64,000 nucleotides of DNA from Nakamurella alba. Its GTDB lineage: Bacteria; Actinomycetota; Actinomycetes; Mycobacteriales; Nakamurellaceae. Location: the NCBI RefSeq assembly GCF_009707545.1, contig NZ_WLYK01000009.1, positions 351,555 to 415,554 on the forward strand, in the 5' to 3' direction. This document shows, in pieces, positions 1-11,759 of this stretch. Position 1 is the first letter of the stretch; each line of letters opens with the position of its first letter. The notes under the pieces were generated by a model, which did no database searches, was not told where the DNA came from, and saw only the letters and a list, made by a program, of their open reading frames with translations. Both the position numbers and the translations under genes were made by a program.

Positions 1-42
1 AAAGGAAACACAGGCGGAGCCGGGAAGATCCGGACGAACGGC

Positions 43-855
43 TCAGACCGGGCCGGCGCCGCTGATGGCGCGCATCCCGGTGGCCAGCGACCGCAACCGG
101 TCGGTGGTGTGTTCGAGCGCTTCCGGTTGTACGCGGAGCTGCTCACCGGCGGCCACGGTGTCGGTGGCCGCGGTGACCAGCTCGCCGTACTCGGCGACGC
201 CCCGGTCGATCTCCTCTACGATCATCCGGACGGTGTCGTCCAGTCCGGCGCGGCCTTGCCCGGCGGACACGTCACGGGCGCGCAGCAGGCCGGCCAGCTC
301 CTGGGCCCGGCGGCGCAGCCGCAGTTCGGCGGCGTCGGCATCGGCGATCACCTCGCGGCGCAGGGCCAGCACGGCGTCGTCGTCGACCAGCCCGATCATC
401 CCGACCAGCTGGCGCAACCCGTCGGACAGCGCCCCGAGCCGCTGGATCTGCCGGCGCACCATCGGCGGCACGGCCGGGCGGTCGGGCTGCGGCGGCGGGA
501 GGGTGTCGATCAGCTTGCGCCGGTAGCGCACGTCCTTGAGACCGAGGGTCACCTGCGGCACCGACCAGAGCAGCACCGCGAGGGCGAACACCGTCCAGAT
601 CACCGCACCGGCGGTGACCGCGTCGGTGACCATCCAGTACACCTGCAGCGCACCACCGGCGGCGGCGCCGAGGGAGACCAGCGACCACGCCACGGTGCGG
701 CGCTTGGCCGCGGCATGCCGACGCACCGCGACCCGGGACGGGTCGCGGCGCACGCGCAACGCCTCACCGGCGACGTCCCGCACCTGACCGGCGGCCTGGA
801 TGCCCTTGACCAGCGCGGTGCGGGCCTGGCGGGTGCGGGCGGGAGGTCGGCTCAT
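43..855 (-). CDS. pspM: Phage-shock envelope-stress membrane protein PspM
   Basis: A 270-residue membrane protein that begins 32 bases after the pspA stop. A basic N-terminal segment (1-53) is followed by two hydrophobic helices at about 54-74 and 80-103, then a charged, helical C-terminal half. Size, topology and position directly behind pspA match mycobacterial PspM (Rv2743c), which tethers PspA to the membrane during envelope stress. The ATG at 855 was chosen because the frame upstream only overlaps pspA. No clear Shine-Dalgarno is visible, so coupling to pspA is likely. A pspN gene, if present, would lie left of the window. The family call rests on context and topology more than on motifs. 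Confidence 0.75.
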   Translation of the reverse strand: MSRPPARTRQARTALVKGIQAAGQVRDVAGEALRVRRDPSRVAVRRHAAAKRRTVAWSLVSLGAAAGGALQVYWMVTDAVTAGAVIWTVFALAVLLWSVPQVTLGLKDVRYRRKLIDTLPPPQPDRPAVPPMVRRQIQRLGALSDGLRQLVGMIGLVDDDAVLALRREVIADADAAELRLRRRAQELAGLLRARDVSAGQGRAGLDDTVRMIVEEIDRGVAEYGELVTAATDTVAAGEQLRVQPEALEHTTDRLRSLATGMRAISGAGPV

Positions 856-887
856 GGGTGTCGTCGAGGATCCGGAGCTGCGGCGGG

Positions 888-1703
888 TCAGCCCTGCTGG
901 TTGGTCTGCTTGTCCAGCGGGATCTGGGTGCCCGCGGCACCGGCCGAGGTGTCGATGGCCCGTCCCTGCTGGGCGGACAGCTCCGGGTGCAGCTGGGCGC
1001 GCAGCTGGTCCAGGCGCGAGGCACCGGCCATCTCCAGCGTGGACTTCTGCACCTCGAGCATCCGACCCTCGACCGAGTTCTGGTGCAGCTCGCTGGCGCC
1101 GAGTGCGTTCGCGTACCGGCGCTCGATCTTGTCCCGCACCTCGTCCAGCGACGGGGTGTTGCCCGGCGCGGTGAGCGCGGACATCGACTGCATGGAGGCG
1201 GACACCTGCTCCTGCATCTTCGCCTGCTCCAGCTGGGACAGCAGCTTGGTGCGCTCGGCCAGCTTGGTCTGCAGGTTCATCGCGTTGTTCTCGACGGCCT
1301 TCTTCGCCTGCTCGGCGGCCTGCAGCGCCTGGTCGTGCATGCGCTTGAGGTCCTCCATCTGCTGCTCGGCGGCGACCAGCTGGGTGGCGAAGGTGGTGGC
1401 GGTCTGCTCGTACTCGCCGGCCTTGACCGCATCGCCCTTCGCCCGCGCCTCGTCGGCGAGCACCAGGGCCTGGCGGGCCGAGGCCTGCAGCCGCTCGACG
1501 TCGCCCATCTGCCGGGTCAGCTTCATCTCCAGCTGGCGCTGGTTGCCGATCACGGCGGCGGCCTGCTGGGACAGCGCGGCGTGCTGGCGCTGGGCGTCCT
1601 CGATCGCCTGCTGGATCTGCACCTTCGGGTCGGCGTACTCGTCCACCTTCGAGGAGAACAGTGCCATCAGGTACTTCCAGGCCTTCACGAACGGATTGGC
1701 CAT
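888..1703 (-). CDS. pspA: Phage-shock protein A (PspA/IM30 family)
   Basis: A 271-residue, almost wholly alpha-helical coiled-coil protein. It begins [12 protein letters not shown], the amphipathic helix that binds stressed membrane in PspA/IM30/Vipp1 proteins, and continues with the typical long heptad region rich in Q, A, E and K. The family oligomerises on damaged inner membrane and limits proton leakage. The ATG at 1703 is used rather than the longer frame from 1772 because the family N-terminus starts exactly there and a GAGGAA element lies upstream. It is followed by pspM, as in the mycobacterial clgR-pspA-pspM-pspN operon, but no clgR precedes it here. Confidence 0.93.
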   Translation of the reverse strand: MANPFVKAWKYLMALFSSKVDEYADPKVQIQQAIEDAQRQHAALSQQAAAVIGNQRQLEMKLTRQMGDVERLQASARQALVLADEARAKGDAVKAGEYEQTATTFATQLVAAEQQMEDLKRMHDQALQAAEQAKKAVENNAMNLQTKLAERTKLLSQLEQAKMQEQVSASMQSMSALTAPGNTPSLDEVRDKIERRYANALGASELHQNSVEGRMLEVQKSTLEMAGASRLDQLRAQLHPELSAQQGRAIDTSAGAAGTQIPLDKQTNQQG

Positions 1704-2120
1704 CTTGGATACGTTCCTCTCGCCTCGGCGACATCCAGCGGCGACCGACGTCGTTCGCTTGTCTGCTCCCATGGTGTCAGGTGACGCCGTCAGCTTCCAC
1801 CATCACCCCGGCCGAGGCAGCGAATTCCGGGTGATCCCCGAGCCGACCCGCACCGGATCCCCCCATCCCGCCGCCACCCGTCAGGGGTGGCCCGGGTGGT
1901 GGCAATGACCCCACTGCCGAGCGATCGGTACCACCCGAGGTGCACCGATCGACCGGTGAGGTCGAACGGCAGGTGGACGGCTGGCTACAGTTCGTACCAG
2001 AGTTCGTACCAGAGTTGCACCAGGCGTCGGTCGTCCGCGGTCCCGCGGACGGTACGGCGCTGCACCCGATCGGCCCCGATCCTGGCGCGCAGGGTGATCC
2101 GCACGAGAGGACCGCAGACC
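1704..2120. promoter_or_regulatory. Divergent intergenic region between pspA and the VWA gene
   Basis: This 417-base gap separates two divergent genes and should hold both promoters. It contains a perfect 7-bp inverted repeat with a 5-base loop (1873-1879 and 1885-1891) and a 12-bp tandem repeat at 1989-2023. I see no convincing ClgR site or sigma-70 consensus. The ORFs reading through the gap lack the composition of real genes here, so I call none. Confidence 0.5.
1989..2023. repeat. 12-bp tandem repeat upstream of the VWA gene
   Basis: AGTTCGTACCAG occurs twice in perfect tandem (1989-2000, 2001-2012), followed by a degenerate third copy, AGTTGCACCAG (2013-2023). It lies about 100 bases before the VWA gene start. 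It could be a regulator-binding direct repeat or a simple duplication. Confidence 0.7.
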
Positions 2121-3971
2121 ATGGGCCGGCACGCCACTGCCTCCAGCCGCCGCCGGGGCATCGCCGCCTGGCCCGTGGTCATCGCGGTGGTCGTCGTGCT
2201 CATCGTCGGCGCGGTGGTCGCGTTCGTTCTCGTCAACCGGGACGACGACCAGGCGACCACCGGCTGTGCGTCCACCACCACCCTGCAGGTCGTCGCCGCC
2301 CCGTCGGTGGCCCCGGCGATCACCGCCGCCGCGGCCGCCTTCGACGCGACCTCGCCCGTGGCCCGGTCCAGCTGCGTCAGCACCGAGGTCACGGCGATGG
2401 ACGGCAGCACGGTGGCGTCGAACCTGATCGGTGGGTGGACGGTGACCGGGGTGCCGGCCCCGGCGCTCTGGGTCGCCGACGACGAGACCGAGTTGACCAC
2501 CGTCGAGGACGAGAACGCCGCCATCACCTCCGGTCGGTCGACCACCCCGCTGGCCACCTCGCCGGTGGTCATCGCCGTGCGCTCGGCCAACGCCGGGACG
2601 GAGATGAGCTGGGCGGACCTGGCCGGCACCACCCCGCCGATGCTGACCGACGGGTCGACGGCGTCCCTGGTGCTGCCCACCACCAACGGCAACTCGGCCA
2701 CCGTGGCCGCACTCGAATCGATCGTGGCGGCCGTCCCCGGCGGCTCCGCGGGCACCGCCGGTCTGACCGCCGCGCAGGTCGACGCCTCGTCCGCCCTGCT
2801 GTCCCGCCTCGCCGCCGGCGTCACCACCGGCAACACCGCGAGCACGCTGCGGGTGATGGCGGCCGGCACCGGGGCCGCCGTCCCGGCCTACGAAGCCGAG
2901 GTGGCGACGTCCACCCCGGCCGGCGACAACCCGCGGATCGGCGCGATCTACCCGACCGGCCCGACAGCGTCGGCGGAGATCTACTCGGTGCCGCTGAGCG
3001 GCGACTGGGTCGACCCGACCACCGGCGACGCGGCCGCGCAGTTCAACTCCTACCTGTCCGGTGCCGCAGGCACCCCGTTCTTCGTGCAGGCCGGGTTCCG
3101 GGTGCCGGACGGCACACCGGCCACCTTCCCCGGTGTCGACCTGGACCACACGGTGACGCCGCTCCCCCGCGCCGACGCCGCCGCTCGCGCGGCCCTGGTC
3201 GCCGCCGGTGCCCGCCGGGTGACCACCCCGAACACCGCCACCAGCACGCCGCCGACCAGCGGGAGCACCCCGCCTGCCAGCAGCACGCCGCCGAGCACCT
3301 CGACCAGCCCGAACGGCCCCGGCAGCACGACGAGCACCCCACCGACCACACCGACGACCCCCACCACACCGACGACACCGACGACACCGACAAGCCCGAG
3401 CGCCCCCGTGCAGACCGGGCCGACGGTGGTCGTGCTGGTGGACCAGTCGGCGGCGATGCTGGAGACGGTCGACGGCAAGAACCTGAACCAGTGGGTGCAG
3501 GAGGCGATCGCGGCCACCACCGGCGCAGCGCCGGAGGCCGGGTACGGACTCTGGATCACCAACTCCGAGGTCGACAACGACGCCACCGAGCAGCTCACCC
3601 CGGGCGTGCTCACCGCCGCCCGGACCGCCGAGCTGCAGCAGGCACTCGGCGGCTGGCAGCCGACCGGCAACAACCAGACCTACGGTGCGCTGCAGACGAT
3701 CTGGCCGCTGCTCGGGTCGGTCGAGGTGCCGCAGGGGCAGCAGCGCCGGCTGATCCTGATCACCGCCGACGGCGACGACACCCCGGGCCTGTCCCGCGAC
3801 GAGCTCATCACCCTGCTCGAGGGCAGCACCCCCGGGCAGCTGGACATCCTGTCGCTGACCAGCGCCGTCAACGAGGGCGCGCTCGACGAGATCGCCGCCG
3901 CTGGCGGCGGCACCCATCAGCAGGTGGACCCGTCCGGTCTGGCCGACGCCCTCACCGCCCTCGCCCGGTAA
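2121..3971 (+). CDS. Membrane-anchored substrate-binding plus von Willebrand A domain protein
   Basis: A 616-residue protein. A basic N-terminus and one membrane helix (about 15-38) are followed by a periplasmic-binding-like region (about 50-360), a Pro/Thr/Ser linker rich in TPTT repeats (about 370-430), and a VWA domain (about 433-616). The VWA start VVVLVDQSAAM resembles a MIDAS DxSxS site but its last serine is alanine, so metal binding may be weakened. The ATG at 2121 has a GAGAGG element upstream. The protein probably sits on the outer membrane face with the VWA domain outside. Such fusions are common in actinomycetes but their ligand is unknown. It ends 4 bases before convergent gcvP. 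Confidence 0.85.
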   Translation: MGRHATASSRRRGIAAWPVVIAVVVVLIVGAVVAFVLVNRDDDQATTGCASTTTLQVVAAPSVAPAITAAAAAFDATSPVARSSCVSTEVTAMDGSTVASNLIGGWTVTGVPAPALWVADDETELTTVEDENAAITSGRSTTPLATSPVVIAVRSANAGTEMSWADLAGTTPPMLTDGSTASLVLPTTNGNSATVAALESIVAAVPGGSAGTAGLTAAQVDASSALLSRLAAGVTTGNTASTLRVMAAGTGAAVPAYEAEVATSTPAGDNPRIGAIYPTGPTASAEIYSVPLSGDWVDPTTGDAAAQFNSYLSGAAGTPFFVQAGFRVPDGTPATFPGVDLDHTVTPLPRADAAARAALVAAGARRVTTPNTATSTPPTSGSTPPASSTPPSTSTSPNGPGSTTSTPPTTPTTPTTPTTPTTPTSPSAPVQTGPTVVVLVDQSAAMLETVDGKNLNQWVQEAIAATTGAAPEAGYGLWITNSEVDNDATEQLTPGVLTAARTAELQQALGGWQPTGNNQTYGALQTIWPLLGSVEVPQGQQRRLILITADGDDTPGLSRDELITLLEGSTPGQLDILSLTSAVNEGALDEIAAAGGGTHQQVDPSGLADALTALAR

Positions 3972-3975
3972 GGCC

Positions 3976-6900
<2,925 letters not shown>

Positions 6901-6987
6901 CCGGTCACCTCGTGCTCGGCCGGACGGCAGGCGCCCGGGTACGAAAGGGGAACGCGGCCCGGACGGGAACAGCACCGGACCTGCGTC

Positions 6988-7175
6988 TCCCCCTCTGTCA
7001 TCGGTGCCTGAGAGCTTCGCCGCACGGCTTGCCCCGTCGGCGGACCCGCCTGGGCGGGTCGCTTTCCAGAGGTGTCTGTCCCCCGCGGTACGGGTGCCTG
7101 AGAGATTGTCGGGGAGAGTTGCTCCTTCGGCGCCGGCCGCCGTCCGGGGACGGTTGCCGGGCTCTCCCGCGGGGG
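6988..7175 (-). promoter_or_regulatory. Tandem glycine riboswitch upstream of gcvP
   Basis: Read on the minus strand, two glycine aptamers occur in series. The first (about 7175-7080) has GGGAGAGCC, GCCGAAGGAGCAA and CTCTCAGGCACC, ending in GGGGGACAGA. The second (about 7078-6988) has CCTCTGGAAAGC, CGACGGGGCAAG and CTCTCAGGCACC, ending GACAGAGGGGG. The duplicated CUCUCAGGCACC core and flanking P1 halves are diagnostic. The element lies 88 bases before the gcvP start, so it probably turns gcvP on when glycine is abundant. Confidence 0.93.
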
Positions 7176-7214
7176 GTGATCGACGCCGCCGACGATACCA
7201 GCGGACCCATCCGG

Positions 7215-8567
7215 TCAGCGGCTGCGCACTGTGGCGAGCACCTCGCCGGTCGCGTCCGCAGCTGCTCCGGCGGCCACGCCGGACCGGTCCCGCCGCCGCT
7301 GCTGACGGCGGGCCAGCACCAGCACCGCGATCGCCGCGAGCAGGCAGATCGAGCCGGACAGCACCAGTGCCGGCGGCGCACCCCAGTGCTCGGTGATCGC
7401 CCCGACGATCAGCGACCCGATGGGCGTGCTGCCCAGGAAGACCAGCATGTAGATGCTCATCACCCGGCCGCGCAGCTCCGGCGCGGTGGACAGCTGCACG
7501 GTCGCGTTCGCCATGGTGTTCAGCCCGACGGAGACGAACCCGGTGGCGACCAGCACCGCGAAGTAGACGGGCAGCCACGGGGTCAGCCCGAGCACCGCCA
7601 GCACGGCGCCGAACCCGGCGCCCCAGAGCAGCAGGGTGCGCAGCGAGGTGGTGGTGCGGCGGGCGGCCAGCAGCGCACCGACGACCGACCCGAAGGCCAT
7701 CGCCGCGTTGAGCCAGCCGTACAGGTCCGCCCCGCCGTCGAAGACGTCCTTGGCGTAGGCGGACAGGATGATCGGGAAGTTGTAGCCGAAGGTGCCGATG
7801 AAGAAGATCAGCACGGTGGGCCAGAGCAGCTCCGGGGTGTTCCGCACGTAGCGCAGGCCCTCCCGCAGCTGACCCCGCCCGCGGGCGGCCCGGGGCATCG
7901 GGACCAGGTCGGCCGGCCGGATCATCGCCAGCCCGGTGAGCACCGCGGCGAAGCTGAGCGCGTTGAGCGCGAAGGCCCACCCGGTGCCGACGGCGCTGAT
8001 CAGCAGCCCGGCAACGGCCGGGCCGATCATCCGGGCCAGCTGGAAGTTGCCGGTGTTCAGCGAGACGGCGTTCGGCACCAGCCGGCGCGGCACCATCTCG
8101 TTGACGAAGGTCTGCCGGGTCGGGGTGTCCACCACCGTGGCCATCCCGAGCAGGAAGGCGATCAGGTAGACGTGCCAGACCTCCACCACACCGGTCAGCG
8201 TCAGCGCGGCCAGCACCACCGCCAGCGCGCACATGAAGCTCTGCGTCAGCAGCAGCAATCGGTGCTTGGGGAACCGGTCGGCGATCAGGCCGCCCCACAG
8301 TCCGAGCACGGCGGTGGGCACGAACTGCAGGGCGGTGGTCACCCCGACCGCCAGCGGGGAGTTGGTGAGCTGCAGCACCAGCCAGTCCTGGGCGATCCGC
8401 TGCATCCAGGTGCCGGTGTTCGACACCACCTGCCCCATGAAGAACAGCCGGTAGTTGCGGACGGCGAGCGCGGCGAAGGTGCTGACCCGCTCGGCGGGCG
8501 CGGGGCGCTGCCCCGGCACGGCCGACCTGTGCAGATGCGCCCGGTCCAGCAGCTGGCGGGCGTTCAC
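7215..8567 (-). CDS. MFS transporter of the MFS_3 (EntS-like) type
   Basis: A 450-residue membrane protein with about 12 hydrophobic helices. The N-terminus ([17 protein letters not shown]) and the loop [12 protein letters not shown] between helices 2 and 3 are typical of the MFS_3/EntS-like branch, usually proton-driven exporters of small molecules. The GTG at 8567 overlaps the marR stop in a GTGA junction, which fixes the start and implies translational coupling. The substrate cannot be read from sequence. Pairing with a MarR regulator suggests a drug or phenolic compound. Confidence 0.85.
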   Translation of the reverse strand: MNARQLLDRAHLHRSAVPGQRPAPAERVSTFAALAVRNYRLFFMGQVVSNTGTWMQRIAQDWLVLQLTNSPLAVGVTTALQFVPTAVLGLWGGLIADRFPKHRLLLLTQSFMCALAVVLAALTLTGVVEVWHVYLIAFLLGMATVVDTPTRQTFVNEMVPRRLVPNAVSLNTGNFQLARMIGPAVAGLLISAVGTGWAFALNALSFAAVLTGLAMIRPADLVPMPRAARGRGQLREGLRYVRNTPELLWPTVLIFFIGTFGYNFPIILSAYAKDVFDGGADLYGWLNAAMAFGSVVGALLAARRTTTSLRTLLLWGAGFGAVLAVLGLTPWLPVYFAVLVATGFVSVGLNTMANATVQLSTAPELRGRVMSIYMLVFLGSTPIGSLIVGAITEHWGAPPALVLSGSICLLAAIAVLVLARRQQRRRDRSGVAAGAAADATGEVLATVRSR

Positions 8568-9031
8568 GGCAGCTCCGCCAGTCGCAGCAGCGGCCCGGCG
8601 GCGGCCAGTACGGCGGCGCGGTCGGCCTCGTCGAGTCCGGCCAGCTGACCGGACAGCCACTCGGCGCGGACGGTCTTGGTCTGCTCGATGAACTCCAGGG
8701 CGGCCTGGGTGACGGACACCAGCACCTGCCGGCGGTCGTCCGGGTCCGGGTCGCGGCGGACCAGACCCTGCGCCTCCAGTCGCTCCAGCAGCCGGGTCAT
8801 CGACGGCGGTTGCACGTGCTCGCCGCGGGCCAGTGCCCCGGGCGTGAGCGGGCCGTCCCGCTTGACCCGGCCGAGGACGGCCATCTCGGACGGCGAGATC
8901 TCCTGGCCGATGGTCTGGTAGCGCATCCGGCGGGACAGGATCACCACCGCGGTGCGCAGCGCCGCGACCTGATCGACATCAACAGCACCGACAGCCGGGG
9001 CATCGTTGCTGGGCGGGACCATCGGCGGCAT
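8564..9031 (-). CDS. MarR-family transcriptional regulator
   Basis: A 155-residue protein with a MarR winged helix: recognition region [17 protein letters not shown] and wing [13 protein letters not shown] at about 75-105, flanked by dimerisation helices. It is first in a two-gene operon with the MFS exporter and probably represses it until a ligand binds. No Shine-Dalgarno is present. Instead TAGACT lies 6 bases before the ATG, so transcript and coding sequence may begin together. A second in-frame ATG at 9022 is possible. The imperfect palindrome TATCTTTGAG-N4-ACTAACGATA over the promoter is a candidate autoregulatory operator. Confidence 0.88.
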   Translation of the reverse strand: MPPMVPPSNDAPAVGAVDVDQVAALRTAVVILSRRMRYQTIGQEISPSEMAVLGRVKRDGPLTPGALARGEHVQPPSMTRLLERLEAQGLVRRDPDPDDRRQVLVSVTQAALEFIEQTKTVRAEWLSGQLAGLDEADRAAVLAAAGPLLRLAELP

Positions 9032-9115
9032 ATCGTTAGTCTACCTCAAAGATAGCCATCCTCACGATCCTCCGGGCAGCCGACGATGCCGGGAGTGAAA
9101 CGGGTGAGGGGTCGG

Positions 9116-9661
9116 TCAGCCCGCGGTGCGGCGGGACTGGCGGCGGCGGGACAGCTCGTCCTGCTGCACCGGGACGACCTTGTCGCCCTCGACCCGCTCG
9201 GCCGGGAACTCGGCCAGCGTGCCGGTGACCTCGCGCATGGTGCCGCCGACGGCGATGCCGAACACGCCCTGGCCGCCCTGCAGCAGGTCGACGATCTCCT
9301 CCGGTGAGGTGCACTCGTAGACGGTGGCACCGTCCGAGAACAGCGTCACGCCGGCCAGGTCCTCGACCCCGCGCAGCCGCAGGTGCTCGACGGCGACCCG
9401 GATGTTCTGCAGCGAGACGCCGGTGTCCAGCAATCGCTTGACCACCTTGAGGACCAGGATGTCCTTGAACGAGTACAGCCGCTGGGTGCCGGACCCGCCG
9501 GCCTCGCGGACGGTCGGCACGACCAGCCCGGTGCGCGCCCAGTAGTCGAGCTGCCGGTAGGTGATGCCGGCGGCCTGGCATGCGGTGGTTCCCCGGTATC
9601 CCACGAAGTCGTCGGGGATCGCATCGTTGGGGAACAGCGCACCCTGCCCGTTCTCCGGCAT
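9116..9661 (-). CDS. MerR-family regulator, Rv1830-like
   Basis: A 181-residue protein with an N-terminal MerR helix-turn-helix (about 20-95; ITYRQLDYWARTGLVVP and LYSFKDILVLKVVKRLLDTG) and a C-terminal region that is not a metal site. Order relative to the bifunctional nuclease, second MerR, GarA and gcvH genes matches mycobacterial Rv1830. The ATG at 9661 has AGAGAGGCGG upstream; the longer frame adds an unlikely cysteine/histidine-rich leader. A perfect MerR-type inverted repeat (9799-9817) and a 10-bp motif repeated 32 bases apart lie upstream and may serve autoregulation. Confidence 0.88.
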   Translation of the reverse strand: MPENGQGALFPNDAIPDDFVGYRGTTACQAAGITYRQLDYWARTGLVVPTVREAGGSGTQRLYSFKDILVLKVVKRLLDTGVSLQNIRVAVEHLRLRGVEDLAGVTLFSDGATVYECTSPEEIVDLLQGGQGVFGIAVGGTMREVTGTLAEFPAERVEGDKVVPVQQDELSRRRQSRRTAG

Positions 9662-9696
9662 CGAGCCGCCTCTCTGGTCCGCTCCACCCTGCCCTG

Positions 9697-9738
9697 CACA
9701 TCGGTGCACAGCACGTCCGGATGCAAAACACATCGGTG
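9697..9738 (-). promoter_or_regulatory. 10-bp direct repeat upstream of the MerR gene
   Basis: CACCGATGTG (minus strand) occurs at 9706-9697 and 9738-9729, exactly 32 bases apart, about three helical turns. The proximal copy lies inside the small palindrome TGCACATCGGTGCA. The spacing suits two protein dimers on one DNA face; function is inferred. Confidence 0.4.
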
Positions 9739-9798
9739 AAGTTCGTCCCCGACGGTAGGCCGGTGCCCGGGCAGGGTCAACGATGTCGCCCGGCGTGT

Positions 9799-9817
9799 CC
9801 TCAACCTTGAGTTGAGG
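9799..9817. promoter_or_regulatory. MerR-type operator, 7-bp perfect inverted repeat
   Basis: CCTCAAC-N5-GTTGAGG forms a perfect 19-bp palindrome resembling the CCTCAA/TTGAGG dyads bound by MerR-family proteins such as SoxR. It lies between the bifunctional nuclease stop and the MerR start at 9661, upstream of the latter. Autoregulation by one of the two nearby MerR proteins is likely but inferred. Confidence 0.55.
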
Positions 9818-9843
9818 GTGAGGATCCAGGCAGACCCCGGGAC

Positions 9844-10377
9844 CTACGGCTTCTCGAAGTCCTCGGGTGACACCGAATCGAGGAACTCGCGGAAGCGCTC
9901 GACCTCTTCCTCTGCGTTCTCGGCCGGTTCTTCCCCCTCCGCCCCCTCGGCGTCGGACTCGTCGACGGCGCCCGCCGCATCGTCCGGCGGAACCTCGATG
10001 CCGACCTCCTCCAGCACGGCGTCCTCGACGAACACCGGCACCTCGATCCGCACCGCCAGCGCGATCGCATCGGAGGGGCGGGCGGAGACGGTGGTGCCGT
10101 CGTCGAAGACGAGCTCGCCGAAGTAGGTGCCCTCGCGGAAGTCGACCACGCGGACCTGTTCGACCTTGCGACCCAGTGCGGTGATGACGTGACCGAGCAG
10201 ATCGTGGGTGAGCGGCCGCTGGGGACGCATGCCGTCGAGATGCAGTGCGATGGCGTTGGCCTCGACCTGGCCGATCATGATCGGCAGGCTGCGCCGGCCG
10301 GACACCTCGGTGAGCAGCAGGATCGGTTGCTGGTTGGTGATCTCCACGCGGACCCCGACGATGCGCATCTCGATCAT
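9844..10377 (-). CDS. Bifunctional nuclease family protein (DUF151), Rv1829-like
   Basis: A 177-residue protein with a DUF151/BFN core at about 1-130 (SGRRSLPIMIGQVEANAIAL and RPSDAIALAVRIEVPVFVEDAVL) and a highly acidic tail at about 130-177. Homologues have been reported to show DNase/RNase activity, but the biochemical role in actinomycetes is unclear. It lies between two MerR genes as in mycobacteria. The ATG at 10377 is used; MRIV, three codons in, is an alternative start. The acidic extension looks disordered. Confidence 0.9.
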   Translation of the reverse strand: MIEMRIVGVRVEITNQQPILLLTEVSGRRSLPIMIGQVEANAIALHLDGMRPQRPLTHDLLGHVITALGRKVEQVRVVDFREGTYFGELVFDDGTTVSARPSDAIALAVRIEVPVFVEDAVLEEVGIEVPPDDAAGAVDESDAEGAEGEEPAENAEEEVERFREFLDSVSPEDFEKP

Positions 10378-10431
10378 CCCGGTGTGCCTTTCCGCTTCAC
10401 GACGCGCCCAACGCTACACGGCAGCCCGGCG

Positions 10432-11169
10432 TCAGCGGCCGAACTCCCGGCGCAGTCCGGACTTCACCAGCAGGGCGTGCAACCGCAGTGCGGTCGCGGC
10501 CAGCACGGCGGCCTCCGCCTCCGCCCGCTCCCGGGCGTCGGGGTCGCGCTGCTTCGCCTGCGCCGACACCAACTGGGCGACGAGGGCGGACTCCCGCTCG
10601 GCCGCCGTCCGGAACGGCCGCAGGTGCCGCGGCTCGAGTCCGGCGGCCAGCAGTTCGGCGACAGTGGTGGCGACGAGCACGGCCTCGGCGTCGTACATCC
10701 CGCCGCCGCCGGGCGCGACGATCCCGTACTGCTCCAGCTCGCGGAGATCCGCGGTGGACAGGCCGGACTCGGCCATCAGCTCGGCCCGGGTACGACGGAC
10801 ATCCGGCACCCGCCCGGACCCGGGGGCCCCGGCATCGCCGGCCGACACCAGCGACCGCGGCAGCCGGGGCGCGGCGTGCAGCGGCTCGGCGCCGTTGTCG
10901 ATGGCGTCGAGTTGCTCCTTGATGACCTTCAGCGGCAGGTAGTGGTCCCGCTGGGCGGCCAGCACGTAGCGCAGCCGCTCGACGTCGGCCGGGCCGAACT
11001 GCCGGTAGCCCGACGGGGTGCGCACCGGGGTGACCAGTCCCTCGGACTCGAGGAACCTGATCTTGGAGATCGTGACGTCCGGGAACTCCTGCTTGAGCCT
11101 GGCCAGCACCGCTCCGATGCTGGCCAGACCCGCGCTCTGTCCTCCGGGTTGCAGGCCCGGAGCGGTCAT
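10432..11169 (-). CDS. MerR-family regulator, Rv1828-like
   Basis: A 245-residue protein with an N-terminal MerR DNA-binding domain (about 15-90; ISKIRFLESEGLVTPVRTP, then YRQFGPADVERLRYVL) and a larger C-terminal effector-like domain (about 125-245). The start ATG at 11169 overlaps the stop of the FHA gene (ATGA), so the two are co-translated. Order matches mycobacterial Rv1827-Rv1828. Together with the second MerR gene downstream it makes a two-MerR cassette. No metal-binding cysteines are visible, so the signal is unknown. Confidence 0.9.
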   Translation of the reverse strand: MTAPGLQPGGQSAGLASIGAVLARLKQEFPDVTISKIRFLESEGLVTPVRTPSGYRQFGPADVERLRYVLAAQRDHYLPLKVIKEQLDAIDNGAEPLHAAPRLPRSLVSAGDAGAPGSGRVPDVRRTRAELMAESGLSTADLRELEQYGIVAPGGGGMYDAEAVLVATTVAELLAAGLEPRHLRPFRTAAERESALVAQLVSAQAKQRDPDARERAEAEAAVLAATALRLHALLVKSGLRREFGR

Positions 11170-11612
11170 GACGTGCGGGCGCCCTCGGACTGGCCGGTCA
11201 GGAAGACCAGACGGAACTTCCCGATCTGCACCTCGTCGCCGTTGGACAGCCCGGAGGACTCCACCGGCTCGCGGTTGACGTAGGTGCCGTTCAGCGAGCC
11301 CACGTCGGAGACCTCGAAACCCTCGCCGGTGCGCCGGAACTCGGCATGCCGACGGGACACGGTGACGTCGTCCAGGAAGATGTCGCTCTGCGGATGCCGG
11401 CCGGCACTGACCACTTCCTGGTCCAGCGGGAACCGGGATCCGGCGTTCGGGCCGCGCTTCACCACGAGCAGGGCGGTGTCCGGGGACAGCGACTCCAGCC
11501 CGCCGACCGACTCCTCCGGCACCTCCTCGGTGGTGGAGGTGAACAGGCCGCCCGGGAAGACCGTGGTGGTGTCCGAGGACAGCTGCCCGGCCTCGCGCTC
11601 ACTGTCAGTCAC
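11166..11612 (-). CDS. garA: FHA-domain regulator of TCA/glutamate metabolism (GarA/OdhI type)
   Basis: A 148-residue protein. The N-terminal tail has TTTVFPGGLF, the counterpart of the ETTSVF motif phosphorylated by Ser/Thr kinases in GarA/OdhI, followed by an FHA domain (about 55-135) with GRHPQSDIFLDD, VSRRHAEF and GSLNGTYVNRE. The unphosphorylated form is known to bind 2-oxoglutarate dehydrogenase and glutamate dehydrogenase. The GTG at 11612 was preferred over the upstream GTG at 11630 because GAAGGAG lies 6 bases before it. It overlaps the following MerR gene by four bases. The symbol rests on the motif and conserved neighbours. Confidence 0.9.
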   Translation of the reverse strand: MTDSEREAGQLSSDTTTVFPGGLFTSTTEEVPEESVGGLESLSPDTALLVVKRGPNAGSRFPLDQEVVSAGRHPQSDIFLDDVTVSRRHAEFRRTGEGFEVSDVGSLNGTYVNREPVESSGLSNGDEVQIGKFRLVFLTGQSEGARTS

Positions 11613-11759
11613 TCGTACTCCTTCTCGCACTGCTCACCGGTACAGCTCCGCCACTTGCCAGGTCCTGCTCGTCGCCGTCCCGGGGAGCCCGGCCGCCGAC
11701 TGTTGACCTCGACCGTACCGTGCGGGTCGGGTACGGGACACCCGCGCGGTGCAGTCGGT

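Noticed and set aside
1740..1790. Possible ClgR box upstream of pspA (GTTCGC-like sequence)
   Set aside because: Only one half-site is visible and no inverted partner, so I do not call it.
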